Shown here in pieces: positions 27,310-51,897 of a stretch of 64,000 bases of DNA; within the stretch, counting starts at the first letter, position 1; every line of letters begins with the position of its first letter. The notes below the pieces were generated by a model. The model ran no database searches. It had not been told where the DNA came from and saw nothing but the letters and a program-made list of their open reading frames with translations. The DNA comes from Elysia chlorotica (Eukaryota > Mollusca > Gastropoda > Plakobranchidae). Location: assembly GCA_003991915.1 (NCBI GenBank), contig RQTK01000960.1, forward strand, positions 74,830-138,829. Reading direction: 5' to 3'. A program made the position numbers and the translations under genes.

Positions 27310-27445
27310 CCGAGTGAAAATATTTGGGATGGGCTAAGTGGAAAAAAGGGGGTCGACTTGATATTAAAATGGCAGGACAGAGGGACAAGGAGAGACAAGG
27401 TTGCCAAAGCTAATCGAGACAACACTCCAGTACGATGATGTTCAA
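27310..27445 (+). mobile_element. LINE C-terminal fragment
   Basis: The translation contains DLILKWQDRGTRRDKVAKAN followed by a T-PV segment and a GATGATG tail. It aligns with the pieces at 33,000 (DREMWRDMVTN type) and 40,750, a family of LINE 3' ends with the pattern E/QDRE-WRD-VA-N. Very short and diverged. Confidence 0.5.
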
Positions 27446-28807
27446 CAATTAAAGAAGAAAAATTTTCAAACATCTCCAGAGAGCTTTTTTTGTTCTAAAT
27501 TGTTATTTTTCCTATATAGGTGAGTTAAGCTTTGTAATAACTTAGCCAACAACAATCCAACCGAGTTCACTTGATTGCAATGTTTATGTAACATAAAGTT
27601 ACATTGCAGATAGAATATTCTAAGCCAAACAACATTCAATTTTTTGCTATTGTTTGTTTTGTTTTAACATTCGGGCTAAAAAAAACCCCAAAGAAAACAA
27701 TGAAGGAATTGTCAGGACAGGAGCAGAAAGTGCGCATAGAACTTCTCTTCTCATTTTCCTAACTTGCGCCATCAGAAAGGCAGTCTATGGGCTAACTAGT
27801 TGCCAGAATACTGAAATTTTAGAGTATTTTTAAATGAGATAGGACATTTTAGAAGTGAGGTGGCAAAGTGCATTCAGTACAGTGGCGAAAAAACAAACAG
27901 AAGAGTATATATAAAAAAACATCAATAATTCAAACGAGGATACGAGAAAGTTCTTAAATTAGGCACAGCAAAATAAAAAATGTATACCCATTAGTATTTT
28001 CATCAATGTCTAAATATAACGTGTTTGGGTAGCTCTTCTACATACAAATTACGGTGGGTTATAGTTCAAGTCAAAAGCTTGGGACCAGAAAAATGTCTTG
28101 CCTTTATGTAAGAAGGAAATTCATATATTTATATAAAAAATAGTTTTTTTAAATAGAGAAAATATAATAAATTAATAAATAAATAAACTGTTCAGATGGG
28201 TTGATATTAACCAATGTTGACTTATGTAGATTTCACTGTAATAACTAATTTATTTATTTTTTAATAATAATAAATGCAAACTAAAAATCACACAATATGG
28301 CTGCCAGTTGCTGTGTTGAAGAACTTGAACTGTCACAAGAAAGTCTTTGCTTCGTTTCTTTGTGTTTTGTTTTTTCATCCATCAAGTTTTTCTTCAGAGC
28401 ACACGCCTTGGCTCAGTCAAAGCAACACATGTCTGGGTTTGAGGGACATCACCTGTTGGATTATTATAGTCAAAGGGTTAAAAAGTTAAATTACAGATTA
28501 TATAAGAGTATTTACATTTCATAATTATTTGTATGTATATTTTGTTCATATAAGGTTACTTAAGTGTGTGATGTGTAAAGCAGTTTGAGATTTGTTTAAA
28601 CCTTTGCTGCTCAGGTATGTCCCCTTTTGTAATTCTAATCCTCTTATGTCGAAGTTTAGATCCAATCCCAAACAGTTTGAATTTAGAGGTTTCCACTCTA
28701 CTATATCATTATTTTCCTAAATGTTCTAAATCTGAGATAAGGTATCATACAACTAAGTGATGACTAAATTATCACAGTGCTACCATTATGCCATTAATCA
28801 ATAAAAC

Positions 28808-42484
<13,677 letters not shown>

Positions 42485-42589
42485 AGTGATTGCAAGAAGA
42501 AAAATAGTGTCTCTAGACGATCAAGGTAGGCTTTCAAGAAAGCATTGATCTAGCTTTTCGCTCTAGAATTCCTAATGCTCTACTTTACT

Positions 42590-42770
42590 CTACTCGAACT
42601 GGATCTAGATTTTAGATCTATAATCTGTGTCTACCTCTACATGTCGATATTTATTTGGATTTGCCAAAGTGGTGCCATTTCTCTTTGACAGCACTCCAAA
42701 CGTCTCTCCTTTGGGTCAAATCTAGATCTAGATCTAGAGAGCTACATTCTAAATTCTAGGTCACATATTC
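42590..42770. repeat. AGATCTAG-rich cluster upstream of the minus-strand gene
   Basis: Two dense patches (TCTAGATTTTAGATCTA and CTAGATCTAGATCTAGAGAG) lie 100-290 bp upstream of the candidate first exon at 42,484. They match the cluster at 48,540-48,850 on the PKNOX side of the intergenic region. Confidence 0.75.
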
Positions 42771-45251
42771 ACGAAAAAAATCACACATTTTCAAGACATG
42801 TTTATAAAACTGAATATAAAACAAATGTATGACTCTAAGACTAATCTAGTCTTGATACTTTCTGGAGTCTTCGGGCAGGTTGAGAAAAATGACAAAAGGT
42901 GCCTGGTGAGTGGTGTTGCGTTGGTTTGAGCCGAGATTAAATTTCCCTTTGGAGACTAAAGCCTAACGCTTCTCGATAGTAGTTTAAAAAACGGCGTGTT
43001 AGACATGGACTAAGATAACTTTGTTTGGTTCATTATATATCAAAAAATATGTGGGAGTTTGAAACCAAATACCAGAAAACTGCGAAATGCAATCCGTTCT
43101 CCTGAAATGTAGATCAGGCTAAGTGACAGAAACCTGTGTAGTTGCAAGAATCAAAGCTGTCCTTTATTTACAACGAATGCTAGGTCCCCAGAATTAAAAA
43201 CTTGTGTTTAGTGGTATTTTCTTAAATGATTACGTAGCTTCAAATACTGTTAAATATTTAAGATTTTATGAGTACTGCTGTATAAAAAAAACTGCTTCGA
43301 GTAAGAAAATTCTTTTGAAGTTTACACTTACTTAATAAAAACACTATTGTTTACATGCGATACCGACAAGCGCCGCCTACAAAATAAACTTACTTCAAAC
43401 AGTTTGTGTTTTTCGTAGTGAAAAAATATGGCTGTTTTATTTACGCATCACAAAACGTGTCGAGTCGCACCTTATAATAATTAATCTGCTCAAGATATAG
43501 GGTGGTAAATACAAATAGGGACTATAGATGTATTTTAATCTCTGGTACAACGTTGTGATAAGTGTACGACCTTTTTCAAGATAAAAGAAAAAAGAAGGCT
43601 TTCGACAAGTTGTAAGCTACCGCGTCGTTTTCCGCTGAAATCAATGAAAATAACACCTGAAATGCAAAGCTTCATTTCTTTTTCATTTCACGTTTCTTGA
43701 TATAATTATTATTAGGCTGGTGGGCTAGCCCATATGGTTGGTTAGAAGCGTGAATTTATGTATTCTGCATTTGGAATGATTTAAATGGAAAACAAAATTT
43801 AATGGTAGGCCTATAAAAAATAAGCTAAAATTTGCTGGGTTGAATTTTGTTCTGATAATAGATTGTATATCACTTTTTGTCCAGAATTGATGACGTTGAG
43901 AAGCAGGGACAAAAGTGCTGCTGACCTCCCATGCTAGAAGCATGTAAGTGCTGTTAGCTCAGTTTAGTTTATTTTACATTTAAGCGCGCGCCAGCACAAT
44001 AACGGTTATGTTGTGCCCAAGGTCCATTTGTTGCATTGTCACAGTTGGTTTTTGTTATATCTATCAATGTCTTTTAGAAACCTCAGTATTCACTAGGAAA
44101 TTGTTTTGATAAAATTAATATTCTCTATAGTGGTTTGGAAGCCAGCTACATATAACTCGTGGATAACTGGCAGTGTCATGTTTTGGTATAAAAGACTTGA
44201 CAAAAGTCTTAGACGATAATGAAATGAATTTATTAAACGAAGTGGGTGCTCGTCCCGCAGTTCGTTGTGGGGAAGTTCAACTTTCTCAACGCGCAGTTCT
44301 ATGACGTCAGAACCGATCTTCTTTGTTGTTTCACTTTTACAAAGCTTAATCAATTTACCCGTTGAGCGGGCACTTCGACTTCGAGACGATCAGGCAGCAT
44401 ATCGCCCCTCGAGGTGAATCATACTAGATGTAAACATGTCAATTATGTGTCGTAGTGTTGCTGAGTTATGTTTAAAGATGAGTAACGCCCTCAAGTAACA
44501 CTTAAATTTACTCTTAAAAAATCACTGCCACAGTATAATTTGTTCAATAATCATAGTAGTATTTACTATTACTGTTTGACATAGAACTAGACCTAGAGGT
44601 TATTTTAATGTAATGTGTTGTTGATTTAGACAGCCTTTTTCCGAATGCCAGTGTTTCTCTTTAGGCAGGAGGGCACTTGACATTTTACAATAAAGAAGTA
44701 TCAATCAAATTTAAATGAGTTTGTTGTTATTCGACCTGTTACATGTATATTGCCTCCATCCCCCTTCTCATAATGAAACTGAATGGTACAACAAATTGAA
44801 TTTGTCATCGCTAAATCGTGACTAACCCCATACCTACCTTGGATGCAATAAGCAATATTTGACGTAGACAGGCTCATGATTGTCTGTTTCTTAACCCTTG
44901 ACACGTATCAATATATACATTTTAAAAGAGCTGTTGTCAATGAAAAACATTTCCATTAGTACTAGTACTACATCACAGAACATGACTGACATTAGAAAAA
45001 GAAAATCAGGCAGGGGAGAATGGACTGATATATCCGTGGCATTAACAAACGGTACACCCAGCCAACTTGTGTACAGGTACAGTGTACCGTACTGTACGAA
45101 AATGAACAAGCTAGGTTTGTTGAGTATTGACAAGAGGTGACTCGAGTCTCTTTCAACCGTTCTTGCTTAGTTTTACTCTTATTAGTCTAGAGAAAATTGA
45201 TGAGCAAAACATTATAATTATTGCAACTGAGTGGACACAAAAACATGAAAT

Positions 45252-46102
45252 NNNNNNNNNNNNNNNNNNNNNNNNNNNNNNNNNNNNNNNNNNNNNNNNN
45301 NNNNNNNNNNNNNNNNNNNNNNNNNNNNNNNNNNNNNNNNNNNNNNNNNNNNNNNNNNNNNNNNNNNNNNNNNNNNNNNNNNNNNNNNNNNNNNNNNNNN
45401 NNNNNNNNNNNNNNNNNNNNNNNNNNNNNNNNNNNNNNNNNNNNNNNNNNNNNNNNNNNNNNNNNNNNNNNNNNNNNNNNNNNNNNNNNNNNNNNNNNNN
45501 NNNNNNNNNNNNNNNNNNNNNNNNNNNNNNNNNNNNNNNNNNNNNNNNNNNNNNNNNNNNNNNNNNNNNNNNNNNNNNNNNNNNNNNNNNNNNNNNNNNN
45601 NNNNNNNNNNNNNNNNNNNNNNNNNNNNNNNNNNNNNNNNNNNNNNNNNNNNNNNNNNNNNNNNNNNNNNNNNNNNNNNNNNNNNNNNNNNNNNNNNNNN
45701 NNNNNNNNNNNNNNNNNNNNNNNNNNNNNNNNNNNNNNNNNNNNNNNNNNNNNNNNNNNNNNNNNNNNNNNNNNNNNNNNNNNNNNNNNNNNNNNNNNNN
45801 NNNNNNNNNNNNNNNNNNNNNNNNNNNNNNNNNNNNNNNNNNNNNNNNNNNNNNNNNNNNNNNNNNNNNNNNNNNNNNNNNNNNNNNNNNNNNNNNNNNN
45901 NNNNNNNNNNNNNNNNNNNNNNNNNNNNNNNNNNNNNNNNNNNNNNNNNNNNNNNNNNNNNNNNNNNNNNNNNNNNNNNNNNNNNNNNNNNNNNNNNNNN
46001 NNNNNNNNNNNNNNNNNNNNNNNNNNNNNNNNNNNNNNNNNNNNNNNNNNNNNNNNNNNNNNNNNNNNNNNNNNNNNNNNNNNNNNNNNNNNNNNNNNNN
46101 NN
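45252..46102. other. Assembly gap, 851 N
   Basis: A run of N whose right edge is directly a (GATA)n microsatellite, so the gap probably contains repeat. Open frames drawn across it are meaningless. Confidence 0.98.
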
Positions 46103-46202
<100 letters not shown>

Positions 46203-48054
46203 GCAGCGTTGATAATGATAATCAATATTATAGAATTTAAAAAAAAGAATAAGAAAAATACATTAATACTCATTTTATTTTATAGCTAACCTCACCTTTT
46301 TTTTAAAGTCCCAACACAATTTTCTTCCATACCGGGTATTCTTATTAAATCGATGGCTTATTGTGTCTCTAACCTTGGTGAAAAGGTAAAATAATGGTAT
46401 GCAGGATTGTCGCCGTAAAGGTATAGGTACCTGTAGGCCTACTAGTAAAAAGGTATTTTAGAGTATGAGTAAGACGCAGGTCCCAATAATAGGTATATCA
46501 AATAGTTAAGTAAGAAAGTGCTCTGGGTTGAGGATGGTAGTCTAAAAGATCCGTTGCGTCTTTTCCAAGGGTTAGCCTACATGATGCCGAATGGAAAGCC
46601 CTTTCTTTCATTGCAATACAATGTATCGACACATTACTGGTACTTTACAATCACAAAAATAGCAAAACATAGAAAAAATTTTGTTCAAGAGATCATGGGC
46701 GGGTGGGACAAATTAAGCATTTCCTATCTAATTTCTCTAAACCTCTTAGTTGAGACAGAATGTGTTGCATTAGCTCTGTTCACTCAGGTCGGGGCTTCCC
46801 ACAATAACAGGCGAAGTTACTGGAGTAAACAAACATTATTTTGCATATAGAGTCAAAGTGAACAATGTTATTCAACTAGTCGGCACATTAATTTTGGATC
46901 GCTTTATTCTTTTGCTGTAGTAGCTGAATAGGCTAAACAAAAATAATGCTTCGGGTCGGTGGTCTTCGTTCCGTTCTACTTATAATTATTAGGTAATATA
47001 ATTATTAATAAAGATAAACAAATGTTTCCTTTATAACGAAAACATGCGTTCATCATTCCTGCCATTCGGTGGTACCGCCTTTACACAGGAATGATTCGAA
47101 TAGACTACATGTCATGATTCGAATAGACTACATGTCATAGATCTATGTAAACCGTCACGGCTATAGTTTATTGAACTTAATAATTACATTTACAGGCATA
47201 ACCATTTTCTAGATAACCTTGAAAGAAAGTTGGTGACTTTGCGCGGAGCGTCATAATTAACAACAACAAAAAGGGAAGAAATTAACGACAACAAAAATGT
47301 CATACTAGTTTACTTGTAGTCTACGAACGAGAGACACAATGACAACAACACCGATAGGATTTGCTATTAAGCTTACAGAAGAAGCAAAATTAATTCAGAA
47401 AAGAAATAGCCTAATGTTGTATCATCACATTTCAAAATAGTGTAAACATGTAAATAAACAAACACACTTAGAAAAACAAGATGAATTCTAAAGAAAGATA
47501 GTTTCCTGAATACAACTGTTATTAAACAATGAAGCGTCATTATTGCTTTGTTCAGTTGTTGTCATACATTCGTACTACACGAAGGACAGAAGAAGAAGAA
47601 GAAGAAGAAAAGAAAAAAATGACAGAACAATTCAACGATTAATCCCCTTGGCATTTCGAAAGTCAGCCCAACACAGCCGTTGCCTTTTCCTGTCAGTCAG
47701 ACATGCGCACTTCAAGCTATGGCTTCTGAGGGTGCTAAATTTGGAATGGGCGTAACTTTATCAAGTGACAGATGAGTGATGTCTGCAAGTCAGACTGCCC
47801 GTTGGTATGCTTATAAGTTTTATTTTGGTCCAATATCAGCAAATATTTGACCATTTGCGTTTTGTGAGCTTTCAATTAATGTTGAAGCTTCTTAGGGGAT
47901 TTTTATATATTGGAAAAAGCATGCAGCAATTCGAAATTAATGTTTGTTTATAGCAGGTCATCTGCTACTTTGAAGGTCGAGAGCGGTAACAGACGACGGC
48001 TGTCGGATTGATCCGAGGTTAGCGGTGAGGCTCGGCAGGGGATATTTTGAACAC

Positions 48055-48062
48055 GTCAATCA
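48055..48062 (-). promoter_or_regulatory. TGATTGAC, PBX/PREP-type site
   Basis: On the minus strand TGATTGACGT, against the known PBX-MEIS/PREP composite TGATTGACAG. It lies about 240 bp upstream of the candidate first-exon donors of PKNOX. CTGTCA/TGACAG half-sites also occur near 47,690 and 47,765. Chance occurrence is quite possible for an 8-mer in 64 kb. Confidence 0.35.
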
Positions 48063-48228
48063 CTGTTGTGTTGATGTAAAAATCTAACAAAATATTTGAA
48101 TGATTGGAGATGAGCGAAAGATGATATAGATATGAAGCAACACTGTTTAAAATAAAGGGCAATATTTTCGTGTGAGTTTTAAATCTTTTTAAATAAAGCT
48201 AGAACCCAAAACAGTTCGGTGTGTTCCA

Positions 48229-48236
48229 TGACGTCA
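48229..48236. promoter_or_regulatory. TGACGTCA, CRE-type site
   Basis: A full palindromic CREB/ATF site in the region just before the candidate PKNOX first exon, with CGCCATTTTG (YY1-like) 35 bp downstream. The position fits a TATA-less promoter, but no start site can be read directly. Confidence 0.45.
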
Positions 48237-48456
48237 TTTAGTGGGCAGTGTCGACGCAGCCAAGAAACGCCATTTTGACGATGAGTGACAATGTCTGTTG
48301 GCTCTAAGGTAGGGCCAGCACTGACAGAGTGGTAGGAACTGAGATTGACACATGTCAGGACACCGAAATGTCATTTTTCTTCACTGGTTCGATCATGAAA
48401 CACGCGGATAGTATTGACTGAAAGTGTTTTTGAAATTTCAAGCATTCAAGATTCAC
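48237..48456 (+). other. Candidate PKNOX 5' UTR exon
   Basis: Two possible donors lie here: AAG then GTAGGG at 48,309 and CAC then GTAAGT at 48,457. The stretch is richer in CG dinucleotides than its surroundings. No coding sequence upstream joins in frame with the PKNOX start, so this would be non-coding. The 5' end is not defined. Confidence 0.4.
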
Positions 48457-48539
48457 GTAAGTGGAACTCTGATTCTGTAATTTGTTCAAAAGAGACGTTC
48501 AAAAACTCTGTTTTGGATTAGAATCGTGATCATGACAGA

Positions 48540-48850
48540 CGTAGATTTAGATCTACGGACGTGTACTAGAAATAGGTACAATAGCCTTGTGGTCAGCGAA
48601 CAACACTTGTTTGTAATGCGTGGTACTAGAGTCTAGATCTATAGAAATCTATATTTTTAAAAATCATGATTAAAGTTACACGTAGGCTTAGATGATTTTT
48701 TTACTAGATCTAGATTAGAGTACGTTAGTATAAATGTTAGTATAAATGTTAACCCCCCCCCCCTCTTTCCCCCCTGAATCAATTTAAAAGATGACCATCT
48801 AGATTCTAGATTTAGATTTAGATCTAGATCAAGGTCTTAATACGGAAGAT
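48540..48850. repeat. AGATCTAG-rich cluster after the PKNOX first exon
   Basis: Scattered TAGATCTAGA and TTAGATCTAGATC motifs with a C-run (AACCCCCCCC...), lying in the first intron. A (GA)n run follows at 48,918-48,976. Confidence 0.75.
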
Positions 48851-48926
48851 ATTAACAATAGGACCTAGAGGCTAGATTGTTATTTAGGTTGGTAAATGAA
48901 AAGTACAGATTTGTGGAGAGAGAGAC

Positions 48927-48979
<53 letters not shown>

Positions 48980-49538
48980 ATTATTTAAAAATAAAAGCAT
49001 ACAAATCAAGGTGTTGTCAAGGTCCATGGATGAATATTTTTTTTTTTTTCACCTTCACAAAATTACTTGGTATTTACAACAACAAAGCCAATTTATAAAC
49101 ATAATCTATATGGAAGAATTGATACATTTATCTTAAAAAAACAAACAACAAACAAATCTTGAAATGGCTTTATAAATAAACTTTAAAAGTCATTAAACAA
49201 TTTGTTCTGTAGGCTCCTTTAAATTCGAATCAGAATATGCCTGATGTTGTTAAAGCATAGTCAGCCTCTCAGCCCTTTATCATACATAGAGATCCAATTT
49301 GTAAACCTTTTTTTAATAATGGAAATCAATTAAATGATGCCAGTTTTACCTGTTAATTTACACATATTCAATGATATAATAGCAAGCAAATGAGACAAGG
49401 TTCAAAGCAGAAAAAGTGTTTTGTATTTCAGAAAAGGTTTTGTAAAAAAAAAAAAAGAATCATAATATTCGAGTTGGCATTTCTGCGTTAAAAAAATCAA
49501 TTTGATTTGATCTTTTATGTTTTTCTCAATTGTTTCAG

Positions 49539-49694
49539 TTTTCGGATTTTAGACCAGCAAATGCTGCAGACAACACGGGCAAGTCAGTGAAAGATGTCCA
49601 TAATGCAGGGCCAGCCTCCGTCGTACTCAGAGAGCCAGGTGATAAATGGAGCCGTCAGTTTGCCCATCAGTGTCACAACGGCGACCCCAGTTGG
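49539..49694 (+). CDS. PKNOX: PKNOX coding exon 1
   Basis: Acceptor TTGTTTCAG at 49,538, ATG at 49,594, donor GTAAGA at 49,695. It encodes [20 protein letters not shown] then [14 protein letters not shown], ending in phase 2. Positions 49,539-49,593 are 5' UTR. An overlapping frame is open along the whole exon. Confidence 0.85.
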
Positions 49695-49809
49695 GTAAGA
49701 CTAAAGAGAATGTTTGGGGTTTTTTGGGGAGGGGCTCTCTTTCTTGGTTTTAATATATCGTCGTAGGAAAAAGTTCAGGTTCCACCCCTGATCATTATAT
49801 TTATTATAA

Positions 49810-49855
<46 letters not shown>

Positions 49856-51866
49856 CATTATTATGATAATTATCTAATCCATGTTCCATGTCTCAGTATC
49901 CAGCCTGGCCTGTTGGCCCTGACCAAGCAAGAGCCAGCGGAGGAAACCCCCAATGTCCGGTTACAGCACGAAGTTCCGCAGAGTCCAGAGGCAGCAGCGC
50001 AGTTTGAAGGCTTCAAGCAGAGCATCTACAAGTGAGTCAGTTTAAACTTGCGCGAGGTTTTGCCAGCTGTAACTTTGGTTTCAATACTCCTTTAGTTTAT
50101 TACTGTGTTACTGTTTATCGCCTGACATCTGCTATTTCCTCTACTGGCTCTTGTGTCTGGTAATTGTGAGGCCTCAACTTCTGTAACATTTGTTTTAATA
50201 CACTCTGTAATACTTGTTTCATTTTCAATTTACTCCACAACTTTTATTATAATTCTGTAAACACCCAATTAGTTGATGTCACTTGGGAACTAAAATTAGG
50301 ATGAATACATCCAAAGATCAACACATCCATTCTAAAATAACAAAGAGTAAGAAGGCTTGGGATCAAGGTTGAGGATCAATACTACAGGAAAATCAACTCA
50401 TCAGATTTCAATATAAGCGGAAGGCACTGTACCACTATGTCGCTGTTGCACTGTGTATCCCCCATACACCTGCTGTTCCCACTACTGACCTTCCATGTTT
50501 GAGAAATCCGAGGCGCCACTGTCATAACATTTGTTTAAATACGCTCCATAACATTTGATTACTTGTTTAAATACATGTACCCCTATGTAACTGTCTCGCC
50601 TTCTACCCCCAGACACCTGCTGTTCCCCCTGCTAGCCCTGGTGTTTGAGATATCCGAGGCGCCATCTGTCGTAACATCCATAACATTTGATTACTTTGTT
50701 TAAATACATGTACCCCTATGTAACTGTCTCCCCGTCTACCCCTAGAAAGGGAACACATACACAAAATACAATACCAAAAAAACCAAAATACAACACCAAC
50801 AAAACCAAAACAATACAAGAAAACAAGAGCTACTACCTTTGACTACGTGACTAAGCAATGATGACGAAACCAACAAACAGGAAGAAAATTGATGAGAAAG
50901 TCAACCCACGTTGACAGAGAACACAAATAGAGTCAGTCCGGACTCCGACAGTCAAAATTAGTAACTTGATAAAAAGAGAAGCAAACAAGCGAAGGGTCTT
51001 GTGATTTATTACGCTTTATTTATTACAGATTTTGTGAAATGCATAACGTAAAACGTATGACATAATCACGTCCTCTTGGAACAGAATATTCTGTTCGCTC
51101 ATTGGCTCCGTGAAGCTAGGCCAGATCTTTGATTTGTTGCCGGTGCAGATTTTTATAGCTACCGTCTTTATTTTAGCTAAAAGCGCTGTCATCGCAAGAC
51201 TTGCATTTCTCTAGAAATATGATTATTCAACAAAGCAGAGATCGTGGGTAGTACGTACAACGTAGAAGTAAATATACGCTCCCGTCTTTGGGGTTTATAC
51301 TTACGTTAAGTCGGACGCGTAAAACTATCACCGCGTTGTAGTTATGACTGCTTGCATTTCTAACTCAGGCGGGCCGTTGGTCTCCTAGGATCCACAACTT
51401 GCTGGGATAATTTATTTTGAGAATGAGAGGGGAGATTACTTTGGATGCATGATCACCAATGTCTGTTAGAGATCAGCCCTGACAGAGATAATGCTCCAAC
51501 TGGAATGGATAGCCACGCTCCGATGGGGACTTTTCAATCTTGACGGGTGTAAGCAGCTTATAATAAAAATAATATACCCCGGTATAGAGTTTAGGCTGCA
51601 AGAGAGATAGCACGTTACGTAAGAAAGATTGAAAATAGAATATATAGATGGAAATATATGGAGAGAGAGAAAGAGGGAGAGAGGGAGAGAGAGAGAGAGG
51701 GGTAGGGAGAGAGGGTTGAGAGAGTGAAAATGAGATACAGAGGGAAAGACAGGAGTGCAAATAAAAAAGAAAGAAAAGTACAAATAGCGAAAAAGAAAGT
51801 GTGTGTGTGTGTGTGTGTGGAATAGAATGATCATTATATTTATTATAATTGTTATTATTATTATTA

Positions 51867-51897
<31 letters not shown>

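Larger units (their letters stand above)
49789..50745 (+). repeat. PKNOX segmental duplication, copy 1
   Basis: Begins TGATCATTATATTTATTATA, contains (ATT)n, exon 2 and its following intron, and two decoy exon-3 starts, and ends at the acceptor-like CTACCCCTAG at 50,745. It is the SINE-free copy (GCCAGCTGTAACTTTGG). Confidence 0.92.

Noticed and set aside
44093-44353. 86-codon minus-strand frame (KKIGSDVIELRVEKVELPHN)
   Set aside because: No recognised family, no splice context; treated as chance.
44898-45140. Plus-strand frame with MTDIRKRKSGRGEW
   Set aside because: Basic stretch looked gene-like, but the other strand is equally open and it ends near the gap; no support.
46518-46850. 110-codon open frame in the intergenic region
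   Set aside because: No motif, ordinary AT-rich composition, no supporting splice or promoter context.
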